Source: Setophaga petechia
Lineage: Eukaryota; Chordata; Aves; Passeriformes; Parulidae
Direction of reading: 5' to 3'
DNA length: 64,000 nucleotides
Assembly (NCBI GenBank): GCA_024362935.1
Contig: JANCRA010000008.1
Span: forward strand, 36,302,557-36,366,556
Shown: positions 1-11,120 of the stretch, one piece after another
Numbering within the stretch: the stretch's first letter is position 1
Layout of the letters: each line of letters begins with the position of its first letter
The notes under the pieces: generated by a model
What the model was told of the DNA's origin: nothing
Databases searched by the model: none
Seen by the model: only the letters and a program-made list of their open reading frames with translations
Position numbers and translations under genes: made by a program

Positions 1-148
1 AAGCTCTCTTCTATTTTGTTCCTTTTACAGACAAATAAAATCACATGTCGCCATATTTTGAATACCAGCAGTTAAAGCCCACATATTTTTTCTTGGAAAG
101 GAAACAATTTCAGCATGTTATTCTCTTTGGGATTAAAAACCCCTGAAT

Positions 149-182
<34 letters not shown>

Positions 183-2121
183 GTAATTTTAAGCTACAAA
201 TTTTATTTTAAAAGTATTTTTCCAGTAAGGATATAAAACATTACATTAAAAATAAAAACAAAGGGTTTGATTAATGGTCCTATTAAGTTCTCCTCAGTAT
301 TAGAGAGATTTAGAGAGATTGCAAACACATAGTAGTTGGCCCTTAATTTTTATGAAGGCTCACTCTTGGGAAAGAAAAATAAAAGTTCAAAACTAAACCA
401 CAGTCCTTTGGTTTATAGTTTTTCTATGTGTTTTTTTCATTTAGGTGAAACAAAAATATTGGATATGGTTTAAGATGAGAAATTTGAACAAGAATGCCAG
501 CCCATTGTTGAAACACAGCTATTCCTGTCAGTTAGGGAACAATGGTCAAGGACCAGTATTTCACTTTCTGGATAAGAAAGAAAGGTGATGAGAAATACAC
601 TGAGTTTGTGGGTAAAGTTTTTAATACCAAAAATACTACTCAGAAAAATACTACTGCAAAGTGCAATGTCCTAGGCACTCCTTTTGAGGCACTCCTCAGT
701 GACCAGATGTTTCATGTGGTGACTCACCCATCTGATGATAGAAGTTGTTTTCCCTTAGCAGTCAATACTTTAACTTTCACGCTATTTATTAAAATAGGTT
801 ACATATTAGCCTGCTATCAGTGTCTAATCAAAGATTTACCTTCTGAAGATGAGATGTCAAAATTTGAAACTAAATTTATGAGACACAAGGATTTTCAAGT
901 TAAATATTTCTAATGATTTTTCTTTGCTTTATATACGTCTTCACTTCCTCCTATTCTCTCCACCGCAACAGCACATATCTATAAAACCATCAGTAGAAAG
1001 CCACTGAATATAAAAGTGAAATTAATAATTGATGTTTTGGAAGAATTATTGACTCCACAGGTTTAATTTGTGATATAAGAAATTGCTATATATCTCTGGA
1101 GAGTTCTGGAAGGAAATCCTAAAAATGTCTGTAAGTGCAAGCCACTGTCTCAGCATAATGTCAAAGCTGAAGTCAGCATACAGCAGGATATACAGATAGA
1201 GTGTGCAATTCTACAGGATGAAAAACTTTAGTGTTTTTACATTTAGATATTTTTCTAAGTCATCTTTATGAAAAATACAAACATTTTAGCTGTATATACT
1301 AGGTTAAATATTGGTAAACTTTGCTTAAAAGAAGATTTACTTAGTTTCTGCAAAGATGCATTACTGCCTTATCTCTCTTTTTGATCCAGAGAAAGTAGGA
1401 TAAAGCATGTCCTGGTAGCTAATGATAAGAGATAATATCTTGGGAAGGAAGTTTGCTTTGAGGCTTATAACACCAATAGTAAGCAATAAAACTGGAGCTC
1501 TAACTCTGCTTTTTCAAGCTCAGCTGAAAATAAATTAGGGGCTCAATTTATAAGCATTAACCAAACAAGAGAAAAGATAAAAAGTCATGTACACACATTG
1601 CTGTTTGAGCAGTTAATATTTATCACCTTTTTCCAAGGGAACTTGTCCTATTTGCTAATTGTTAGCAGTTGTTTCATATGAAAATCATTATACAGATATT
1701 TAAAAAAGTATTCTTAATTATTTTTTATTCCATAGGATGGTGTAAACTAGAGAGAAAATGTTGGTAGAGATTTCTCTTCAAAACTGAGATGAAAATAGAT
1801 AAGCACATAAGATTTCTGGGAATGTCTTCTAACAAAAAAAAACTGGAGGACAGTATGAAAGAACTTTTTATTAATATTGTATCTGTCAAGTGACATTTAA
1901 ATGTCAGGAAGATGTTCTCTGCGAGGTTCTTCTACAGCCTTTCATGCTGTCATTAGAAATAGACTGTACTTCAAAACTGGCAGTGTAGACATACACACCC
2001 AGTACTTTAACAGCTATTAACACAGCTATTAGGGTTCAGTCAAATCCATGACATAAGAATAGCACAGAACAACAGAAAAGCAAAGGTTCTTTATAGATTC
2101 TCAAGTTCATTAGCAAATATT
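1..2121. other. AT-rich non-coding DNA, no gene recognised
   Basis: The stretch holds a short (AT)n run, small A/T tracts and scattered stop codons in all frames. The one longer frame (542-913, 123 codons) matches no family I know and has no splice-site or codon-bias support. A short direct repeat of a GAGATTTAGA-like unit occurs near 300-325. Confidence 0.6.
157..182. repeat. (AT)13 microsatellite
   Basis: Uninterrupted alternating A and T, preceded by ACATAC units, as usual for a dinucleotide repeat that grew next to a CA-containing stretch. Confidence 0.9.
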
Positions 2122-2258
2122 TGAGATTTGGTCAGCTGGTTGGAGCAGAGTGCTAATCATGCCAAGATTGTGGGTTTGATTCCTGTACTGGCCATTCACT
2201 TAAGAGCTTGATAATTCCTGTAGGCTCCTTCCAACTCAGAATATTATTCATGCAGATT
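2122..2258 (+). mobile_element. tRNA-Ile-derived SINE with CR1-like 3' tail (TguSINE1-type)
   Basis: The 5' two thirds (about 2125-2194) follow a tRNA-Ile(AAU) gene closely. A degenerate A box lies at about 2129-2139, the anticodon triplet AAT at 2155-2157 in its loop context GCTAATCATGCC, and a B box GGTTTGATTCC at 2173-2183; the acceptor stem ends in GGCCA. The 3' third (about 2200-2256) reads like the end of an avian CR1 LINE (GGCTCCTTCCAACTCAG). A tRNA head fused to a LINE tail is the usual SINE structure, the tail being what the LINE reverse transcriptase recognises. This combination is known from passerine birds as TguSINE1. The A-box side has a 1-base deletion and the stems no longer pair well, so it is an old copy, not a working tRNA gene. 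The exact ends are uncertain and I see no clear target-site duplication. Confidence 0.82.
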
Positions 2259-4619
2259 TCATGACACCTTAAAAAATTCAGCCAATGACAGTAATTGCAC
2301 ATGTGCTGCATGTGTATTGCAATTATTACCTATGCCTACAGTGTCTTCCAATGAGGATTTTATCAAAGAAAATTGTTACTTCCCACTTTGTCTCTTTTCT
2401 ATATGTGACATTATTATGAAGAACAAAAGTAAGTGAAGAATCTACACAGAAGAATGTGCAGTTTTAAGCTGTTTGAAGATATCTGTGGAATGGAGGTAGA
2501 ATAATAAGAGAACATTTTGTGCCTGAGTGACAAACAGGTCAAGTAGGTTCAAGTAGTAAAACTGGGTTTAGATTATTATTTTTTGCTTTGAGGAAACCTT
2601 AATGTACTTGAAAAACACTAGAGAATGTAGACTACAAGCTTAATTCAGCATGATTTTGGTCCTATTAACATTTCAACTAACTAGTGACACACTTACTCAT
2701 TTCTACTACCTCAGTGGTGAAATTGAAAAAGTCAGTGATTTTTTATAATAGCTGACTTACGCCTCTTTTTGGTGTTATTGTACATCAGCTGAACATGCAG
2801 ATGCAAGTAAGATTACACAAATAGCAGTGAAAATTCCTATTTCAACTGCAAACTCCCAGGGCACTTTTTCTTCTGAAAGTATCTTTGTGAAGGCTCTAGT
2901 GCAGTAAGGCCTGTCTACCATTTGATCTAAATATTTCTATGATGAAAAGGAATTATGAACATAATATAAAAAATGAGGTATGTCACTATATTGATGTATT
3001 TTGTATAGCGGTCTCTGTTGCTCTTTATGATGACACTGGTTTGAAACCTCTGCTCCCTTATCCTTGTTATTCTTTCCAGCTTTCTCCATCACCTGTATCT
3101 CTAAACTGGTATTCCTTAAGGTTTACATTTCAGAGACAACAAGTTGCTCTATAAGGGAGAAAGTTCTGCTCTCATGGAGGTGTCTATCCCACACTGTTCT
3201 TCACCTTGTCTTGGTTTAAAAAAAGACTAGGTTTTCATTGTTTTGGTTATTGATTTATTTCAAAACACAAGCAGAAGAATCTGGTAAATTCTGGCAATGG
3301 ACAGATGCTTAGCATTGCTTTGCAATGCAGCCGTATGAGATCTGTTGGGAACTAGTGCAAAGTAAAGGCACTTATCACAAAAGCTGTTCACGTAATCAGA
3401 CTCCACTCAAAAAAGGAAGGTCTCTTAAGCAGTGTCTCAATAGGAAGCAGAGCTGGAAGTTGATGTCTGAGCACTTTTCTTCAGCTCCTGGTGTATTGCA
3501 ACAGAGCAGGATGAGATATTTCCACCCATACTAGGCTTGATTGGAAGAAAACATGACAGGAGTGTTCCTGACTCTTGACAAATTTAGCAGCAGCTTCCGT
3601 ATAAAAGCAGAGCTAAAAATGGCAGGTATTCATCATGCTATTTCAATATTCAACTTTTTCTACTTCCTGGACGATCTTGGCGTTACATCTGATCCCATAG
3701 TTGTAGAAATCAATAGGAGCCTTTTTATTGACTTCAAAGGAGCAGGAGTAGGCTTGTGGTAGGCGGAGTGGCTTGAGTAGTTAAGAAAAATAGCTTTGTA
3801 TATCACCAGCAGAATGAACTCCACTTTGGAATGGAGTTTCATTGCCTAGTGACTATTCCACTTTATTAAAAATGTAGCTTTTGCCAGAAACATTTAATTT
3901 CATCTATAACAAGAAGGGATTACCCTTTCCAAAAGTCAAGCAGACTGCTTATAATTTTTACCTTGTTTGATTTTCTTGCTTGCTCAATTTTTGTAGACTT
4001 GGCAAGAGCTCAAGAGTTTGTTTCGTTTTGGCTTTAGCATCCCAAAAGACCATGTGCTTTGCTGGTTCATGCCTTGATCATTCCTCAATGTCCACTGCTA
4101 ACCACTATGTGGTTAGCATTCTCTCATTCTCTGCAAACCTCTTGTGTCTGACCCTAACATAATCCTGAAACTTTTGTCTAATTACATCAAGTTCCAAGAT
4201 CAAGCTACTCAGTGGGAGGATTACATCTGATGAATACAATGTTCACTGTGAAATTAATTGCAGCAATGACACAAGGGCCACAAAATCCCCATCACTGAGA
4301 ATTAACATCATGACAGTTCCCTGATGCTTTGGTAACTGAATAAAATTGAAGGTGAAATGTTGTTGTTTTGTCTCACTGTTCTAGTTTGGGGTTTTTTTGT
4401 TTGGTTGGTTGTTTTTTTTTAACTGACAGCAGAATGTTTCCAACATGGTAAGTAGTACCTCAACAGCAATCTCAATTCAAGATTCTGAACTCGGTGGCAA
4501 ATCTGATAAAAATGTGGGTTGGCTACATACAAATAGAGACATGTCCACTGTAATTCTCTTCTCTCACCTGGCTGCACACTGACATAGCATCTGAGTTCCA
4601 GACCTATGGTAGCTGGATC
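2259..4619. other. AT-rich non-coding DNA
   Basis: No coding region or repeat family recognised. Several 60-73 codon open frames occur near 2.9-4.2 kb on both strands; they overlap each other in different frames and show no homology. A T/G low-complexity patch lies at about 4389-4420. Confidence 0.55.
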
Positions 4620-5110
4620 AGAATATTTCAACACTCAAGGCCAGGGCTGTCCTGAGTTACCATGCAGCTTAAACCTGGTTTGGTGATGGAGGCTCAGGGG
4701 ATGCTTTTGGGACAGAGTGCTGTGGTTACTACCAGGCTGTACCAACCCTGACCCATTTGCCCCTCCTGTTACACCACTCCATGGGTGCAGGAACTCCATT
4801 TCAACTTAATCTGGTGGCCTCAATCAGTTCCTGAGCTAAGCTCTAGGTGTGCCTCCTTCCTGGCCTTCCCAGCTGCATTCCTTGGGCCTTGACCCCCTAA
4901 AGAGAATCTGGATCTTCCTCTACATGTGTCTGGGGCTGTTGATGGTCATCAATGCCCTGCTTGGGTGATGCAGGCTGGCACATGGGTCAATGAAGGTATT
5001 GCCTGCTTTGGTGTCACCCCTGGGCTGTCCTGCCTCGTGGAGTAACCCCATTCTTGCTGCTAACACTTTGAATGTGCAGCACTCTCAGAACCATGGATTT
5101 GGATCCCTTC
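4620..5110. other. GC-richer block, possible decayed insertion
   Basis: Base composition changes clearly here. The block is visibly richer in G and C (CCTCCTTCCTGGCCTTCCC-like stretches) than the AT-rich DNA on both sides. There is no long open frame. It could be an old unclassified repeat, a decayed retrocopy or simply a local GC fluctuation. I could not match it to CR1 or to the LTRs elsewhere in the window. Confidence 0.4.
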
Positions 5111-7805
5111 TTCAGAATTATTTGATTATGAAAAAAATCCTTGAATAAAATTTAAATGTGATGCTGAGAGCAGGGACTCAGCAATAGTTCATTCCAAGTG
5201 ACATCTCTAACTCCAGGGTTTACAACATACCTTCCACTTGGCCTCTTATTTCTTGATTTTTTTCCCGATGACTTAATCCTGGTTACATATCTTCAAAGCT
5301 TCAACTGAAAAAACTTCTAAGTAAATAAGCTGTCATTTCCTTTTTAAGGCACCTTCTTTAAAGACCGTATAGTCAAATTCCTTTAGTCTGGGAAAACACT
5401 TTCGGTCCTTGAACTGTTTTTACTTGCTATTTTATAGGTGATAGGTACCACCTCTGTTTCTATATAGAGAGAAAATCTTTTTTTTTTCCCTAATGAAAAT
5501 ATGTTTAATATAGAGTGAAGGTTAAGAGATGCATATCCCAAGTAGAAGAGAACACCAGTCACCTCAGCCTCAGGAAGAATTAAGAGCCAGGGTTTCCTCC
5601 TGGCCTGCTGCAGGCAGATTCAGGCAGAACATGTCTGACTTTACACTGAACTCTCCTTCTAACTTTTTAGGCCCTGTCATGTCAAGAAGCTTAATTCTTT
5701 TTGAGATTTGGTGGTGGATTCTTGGGGCTAAATCAGGACTATGGTTTCCGTGTTTCATGTTAGATACAGATTTTGATAGAAATGAGATTTTGTTATTATT
5801 GTTTTGAATCTCCTGTAACTTAGAAAGATTTTGAAACTGGAATTTTGATGTACATGATCTGTGACTAATGGGAAAACTACCTTACTAATAAGGCAATCAG
5901 AGTTTTAAAAAATGGATGTGTTAAAGGCTTCAAGCACCTAAAAGCTAAAGATCTTGACGAAATCATATAACATAAGTAGCTGAGCCCAAAAAGACTAGAA
6001 AATTTAGTTTTCCTAATTGTCAAAGAAGAACTTGTGCAGCAAATTGATGTTTAAAATAAAGCTTTTCTGTTTCTAATGGACTTGGAATTATCTGTAGAAA
6101 AACCTTGGCAGTGAGGAGTGTTCATTTTTAAATTGATTACATGTATTTCAATATTTTAAAATTATAATAAGTACTGAAGTACTGACATCCTGTAGAAATA
6201 GAAAGCTTCAATGTTAAAAAGAGCAAGGAAGCATTGAAAGTTTTTGCAAGATGAAATATTTGAAGCATTTCTTTGTGCTAATAAATACTTCAGTTGGAAA
6301 AAGTGGAATTGTTTCAAAGAAAAAAGATAATTCAATGAGTAGAAATAATAACACTTTTTAAAGAAGATACGTAAAAAAAAAAAGTGAACCAGCTTTTAGT
6401 CTGACAAGATGCTCATCAGGTAAGAAATATAATTACCTAATTTCTAATTCCTGTTTAGATAGGAAAGAAAATGGGATGGCTCCTACAGCATTTACTATAA
6501 CTGAACCAGTATCTGGTATCCTTGCTGAGCCTTGAGGGTATGGGTAGCTTTAAGTCAGCGACCTATTTTTGGGAAAGGCAAGGATTTTATTTTCAAAACA
6601 TTTGTTTTCAGCCTGATGTAAAGTGGAGGAAATGTGGATATCAGGAATCTTTTTCCTGTACAGCTTTCCTACTTGGATCAAACACTAACATAATTTGGTG
6701 TATCTAAAATTCTTTTTAATCTTAGCCAAGTATCCACTCAGGAAATGTCAGTGTTTAATCAAAGGCCCAAGAAAAGGACTGTATCAAACAACTTGGGAGG
6801 GAGCAAAACAGTTTACTTAAACTAAAGCCAAAGTTGCATTCTAAATTAAAGATATATTATGTTATAGACTTACTTTTAGTGAATTTTAATTTTATAAATT
6901 GTTTTTAAACACTTTTGTTGTTAATTGCAGTGCACCTAAGTTTACTCATCTCTAAAATTGATTAATGGACACTCTCCTCAAGAGCACTGTGTTTGTTGCT
7001 TACAAAAATAATTATTAAAACTTTCTGTGTTGCATAGCTACAAAATATTAAGCAAATATATTGTTGGAGGAAATTATCCAACTCAGTGTGCTTAACTTTC
7101 CACTGAAGGAAGATATGAAATAATAATCAAACAAAACCCCACCAAATAAAAACCCCAAAAATTCTGTATATTCATGTCAGATGCTCATTTATGCTGCTTA
7201 CAGAGAAAGTTACATTCTCAAGGGGCCTTTATTTAAGGCTTATGAAGCTTCAAAATATCTTAAACCTTCAGGTACTTGAGGAGAAAACATTTTCACCTAA
7301 GTTCTTAGGAATATACTTGAACTTGGTTTGTTTATACTTTTTTCTTAAAAGCAGAAATCAATATAAATCTTGCTGAATAAAAAATTTATATTCCTAGTTT
7401 CTCTGTTTGGAGGATTAATTGAAGGTACAGAGTTGTGTATACTGTTCAATGATGTACTTGTCAAAGAACATAACAGCTTCACCTGCTATTGATATCTAAA
7501 TTGAGGCTGAACATCAATGAGTATCTCAAGATACTCTACTTGCGACAGAAATTATTGTACTGCTGTTACAGAACTTTTATAATGACAATAAAATGTTTTT
7601 GTTTTCTGTCATGAACTTTTGAAATTTTTTTAATAAATAGCTGTAAAATAGTCTCATAGGAGTCTCATAAAAAAATCTCATAGAAGACTTTTGTTTTATT
7701 GGTGTTTATTTTTCTTTTTCTGCTTGGAATATTTTTTTTCTTAATCTTCATGTGAACCTGGTTCTCATCCTGCGTCAAGCCATGCATGTACAGCCCTATC
7801 ACTCT
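5111..7805. other. AT-rich non-coding DNA
   Basis: No gene or interspersed repeat recognised. The ORFs of 60-92 codons here are on both strands and overlap (for example 5529-5807 plus and 5570-5758 minus), as expected by chance. A small tandem of TCTCATA-containing units lies at about 7651-7684. Confidence 0.55.
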
Positions 7806-8217
7806 TGTGTGAGAAATGACACCCCCTTTTACAATTTCAAAAGTTTATTAAACTTTAACAAAAGTACAACAGAAGACTGAAAAAGTAAAAAAATCATAGC
7901 TCTGGGAGCATGGAACTAAACCACCATGTGCTCATCTACAAAATGGATGCTTCACCTTTTATACCTCTAGCCCCTTCCAAAGCCTTATCAGTCAACTCCT
8001 TCTTTGCCAGCCAGTGGTGGAAATCCCTTTCTTACATCTTGATTAGAGTTCAGGGGTTACCATTGTAGCAAGCAGACCCTCCCCAGATGCCCCAGCTGCC
8101 AAGGCCATCCTGTGACAGCAATAGAAAGGGGGAGGAGAAAGAGGACTATGGGCTGGCATATTATGGTAAAGTAACTGTACATCTACAAAACTCCTCTTAA
8201 CATACACATAACATTCA
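7806..8217 (-). mobile_element. Endogenous retrovirus LTR, probably solo (minus strand)
   Basis: Read on the minus strand this segment has the order of an LTR. There is an upstream U3-like region, a TATA box TATAAAAGG (complement of 7955-7963), and about 105 bases further a poly(A) signal AATAAA (complement of 7844-7849), followed by a short U5. Proposed ends are TG...CA. They are flanked by ACTCT (7801-7805) and CCTCT (8218-8222), a 5-base duplication with one mismatch. No gag, pol or env sequence is visible beside it, so a solo LTR is likely. Alternatively it is the 3' LTR of a truncated provirus extending to about 8.5 kb. LTR identity is well supported; the exact ends are less certain. Confidence 0.65.
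7955..7963 (-). promoter_or_regulatory. TATA box of the minus-strand LTR
   Basis: On the minus strand it reads TATAAAAGG, near consensus. Initiation would be expected about 25-30 bases downstream, near 7925-7930, giving an R region of roughly 100 bases before the AATAAA at 7844-7849 takes effect. Confidence 0.55.
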
Positions 8218-8520
8218 CCTCTTAATTGTGAGAGCCAATTTGCTCATCTATGATATCTTGTATTTATGTTTACTTTGGAAATGTCATAGCCAGCATACAA
8301 AGCCTTCTGCAGTACTGTGCTCTGTGGGACATGCACTGATCAGATGGGCCAGACAGAGAAATTTCTTCACAGGCAAAGAGAGACATAGAGGGGACACACA
8401 CCCACAACATCAAATCCCAATGGCAAGGCCACACTGGAGCTGTCAGAGCAGGAGTCAGTCTTGGGTGGTGTTGTGCTTATCTAAGATGGGATTTCTAAAT
8501 GGAGACTAACAAGATCCTTA
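8218..8520. other. Unclassified sequence next to the LTR
   Basis: This segment is somewhat GC-richer than its surroundings and contains a 93-codon plus-strand frame (8228-8509) with no recognised domain. It may be internal sequence of the same retroviral element, which would then run minus-strand from about 8.5 to 7.8 kb, or unrelated host DNA. No polypurine tract is convincing at the junction. Confidence 0.3.
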
Positions 8521-9257
8521 GAGCAGAAATTATGAATGTCCACCTTTTCATCCTTAAGGAACATGAAAGACTTTCTGTTCAGCCATCAGAATATACTGAT
8601 TTTTACTTAAAAACTTTTTCCTTGCTAGTATAAGCTAAATTAACAGAAGAATACCTGCAAAATGTTCTAAGGATATTCTAATTTTGCAATAAAGCATTAA
8701 GCACACTCTCTCACCTCAAGAAGAGCACAATTTAGTAGGAATCACGAAGGTGTAATGGTGTTCAAAAGAGAAGGTCAAATCCTTCTGCAGTCAGAGAAAA
8801 AAAGACACTGCAAAGTTTTTAGGTCTTCTTTACCAGTAACTCTGCATCTGATAAAGGTATCACCTTGATATCAGCATCACCTAGGGAAATAAATCTTCCA
8901 ATTATCACATTAAAAAGTACTGAAATTAGCATCAGAACTTACTGCTGCAGAAGTTGGCAAAGACAGTGCACCTTTAATATTATTTTAATAATTATTTAAT
9001 ACATTTTTTTCACAAAGAGTTGGGAAACCTTAAAAAGCTGAGTACTAAGCATCTTTGTGCTGCAGGACATTTAATGTATTTTGCAAAGAAAGAAAGACAC
9101 AGATAATTTATTGAAGGACATAGGATAAGGCATGCATCTTCTGATGTGATCTGAAAAAAACAGAATTTAAGGAAAAATTTATGTTTTGGGAGAACTAGAA
9201 TTACTGGAGTCACATTGATGATGAAACAGTGTTGTGCAGTAGATTCTTCTGCTTCTA

Positions 9258-9297
9258 TATTATAGAATATTTTAGGTAGGAAGAGACTTCAGTAAGT
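9258..9297 (-). mobile_element. Possible CR1 3'-end remnant (minus strand)
   Basis: ATTATAGAATATTTTAGGTAGGAAGAGACTTCA-like sequence resembles the reverse complement of the CR1 3' terminus (ATAGAATNNTTTNGGTTGGAAGGGACNT). Only about 40 bases match, so this may be chance. Confidence 0.35.
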
Positions 9298-11071
9298 TAT
9301 CTGTGTCTTTCTTTCTTTGCTAAAATGCATTAAATTGTTCTTGTATGCCCTAAAACACAAGTGAGATGTCTTGCTCTCAAAATCTTTGTTTTCTCCAGTT
9401 CCTTGTTCACAACAAAATCTTTTCTTCATCCCTTTCAACACTGCATTACTAATGGGACAGATCTTCACCCCACATTTCTATCTACTGCTCCCTCTGTAAC
9501 TTAGTAAGGCCACTTAGTAAGGCTATTTCCTGTGCCTTTGGCTGGCCCATTGGCTGCCCTCTGCTGCTGCATCTGCTGGTCAGAATATTAGATTATTAGA
9601 TTTGCAGGTTGTGAGACAATTCAAGCAGCCTGAATTAGGATACTTGGCTTCTTTTGCTGGCTTTAATAAATACTTGTCTGCCAATTGTAAATGATCTTTT
9701 AAGGTCTCTGATCCCCACCTTTTTGACAAATTCTGATGTTGTCTCTAAGTTTAAAAAATATTTCAGTTGTTAGGGATCGATGTATTAAAAGTCAAATTGC
9801 TAATACTTTTTCATTAAGAAACTAAGCTAAAGACCATTGTATTTATTTGATTATTGCATGTACATCCATAGAAGAATCTAGGACTAGCTTTTTACTTCCT
9901 GAGTCTGCAGTATTTTTATTTTCCACTGCTTTATATTTTTTCCATAGCACTTATATGTGTGTATATGTGTATTTTTACAAATATATGTGTGTAAATATTT
10001 GTGGTTGCTTGGCTACTGATATCTAAACAAAACTATATTATCTCAGTTATGCAGCAAATTTTAAACCTTTAATAGTTCTTAGCATAGGCAACTCAATGTA
10101 TCCAATGTATCCAAGAAACTTGAGTGAATCTAGGAATAAATCCTGAGGTGATTAGCAACCTTTAACCACCTCTGGGCTCAGAACTTGAAGTAGTCATGTT
10201 AGAGATTATTTTCCTCTAGGGTTTTCCATTTTGCTGGTTACTTAGAGAAAAGGAGTAATGCTATACATAATTTCTAGGTTCCTATTTTATGAGCTGACTC
10301 AGTCTCTACTTGATGGTCTGATCTCCCTTCTTTTATTGATATTATACCAAAGTTCTTGCGCATGTATCTTTCGATGCTTACATCTATTTTTTAATTAATG
10401 TGAGAGTTGTTTTTTTGTTGAAATGTGCTTAACCAGGAGTTTTATTGGTATTAGAATGACCAAATCTTGTTGCAAACCAAGTATGAACATCAGTCTGAAT
10501 CTACATAGTGGAGGTACAAAATCTTTTATACTTCTGTAGACACCTCATTTGATGTAAAAAACAATTACACTATTTGAACATGACTACTTAGGAATCAGGA
10601 AGTTGAAGTTGCTTAATAATATTATTATTGGTAGTAATGTAACTGGAAGCAAGGAGATAAACTAGTTTTGTGAGTAAATGTTGTGACACCTTCTTTATGC
10701 TGTGGCTTTCCATCTGTAGATAAAAAAAAGCTGTGTTATGTTTTTGTTTAAAATTTCTTTTAAACAAAACTACATGGACTCTCAACTATAGAAAAGATTT
10801 GTTCTTTCTGAGCAATATTTACAGAGTGAAACTACCACAACAACTAAAAGAAAAACAATTTTAAGGTGTGGCATAGTGGTCTGTTTTAGGAAACTGAAAG
10901 TTGCCTTAGTCCTTTCTAGACACAAATGCAAAAACCTTAAATGCAGAAGGATGATGGGAGAGATACAGTCTGGATGCCTAGCAGAGGAAAGAAAATGAGA
11001 AACCTTTACAGATCTTTCCTCTATTTTCAGATGGGTGAAGTACCTTCGGAGAAAGAAAATGATGATATACT

Positions 11072-11120
11072 GATATATATATATATAATAGCTTAATAAT
11101 ATAATATAAATATATAATAT
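11072..11120. repeat. AT-rich simple repeat patch
   Basis: Alternating TA runs interrupted by AATAGCTTAATAA-like units; an impure TA/TAA microsatellite. Confidence 0.8.

Noticed and set aside
542..913. 123-codon plus-strand open frame
   Set aside because: No recognisable domain, promoter, splice or codon-bias support; this length is possible by chance in 64 kb read in six frames.
2125..2194. Functional tRNA-Ile gene
   Set aside because: The tRNA-like head has a deletion, broken stems and a CR1-like tail; it is a SINE, not a tRNA gene.
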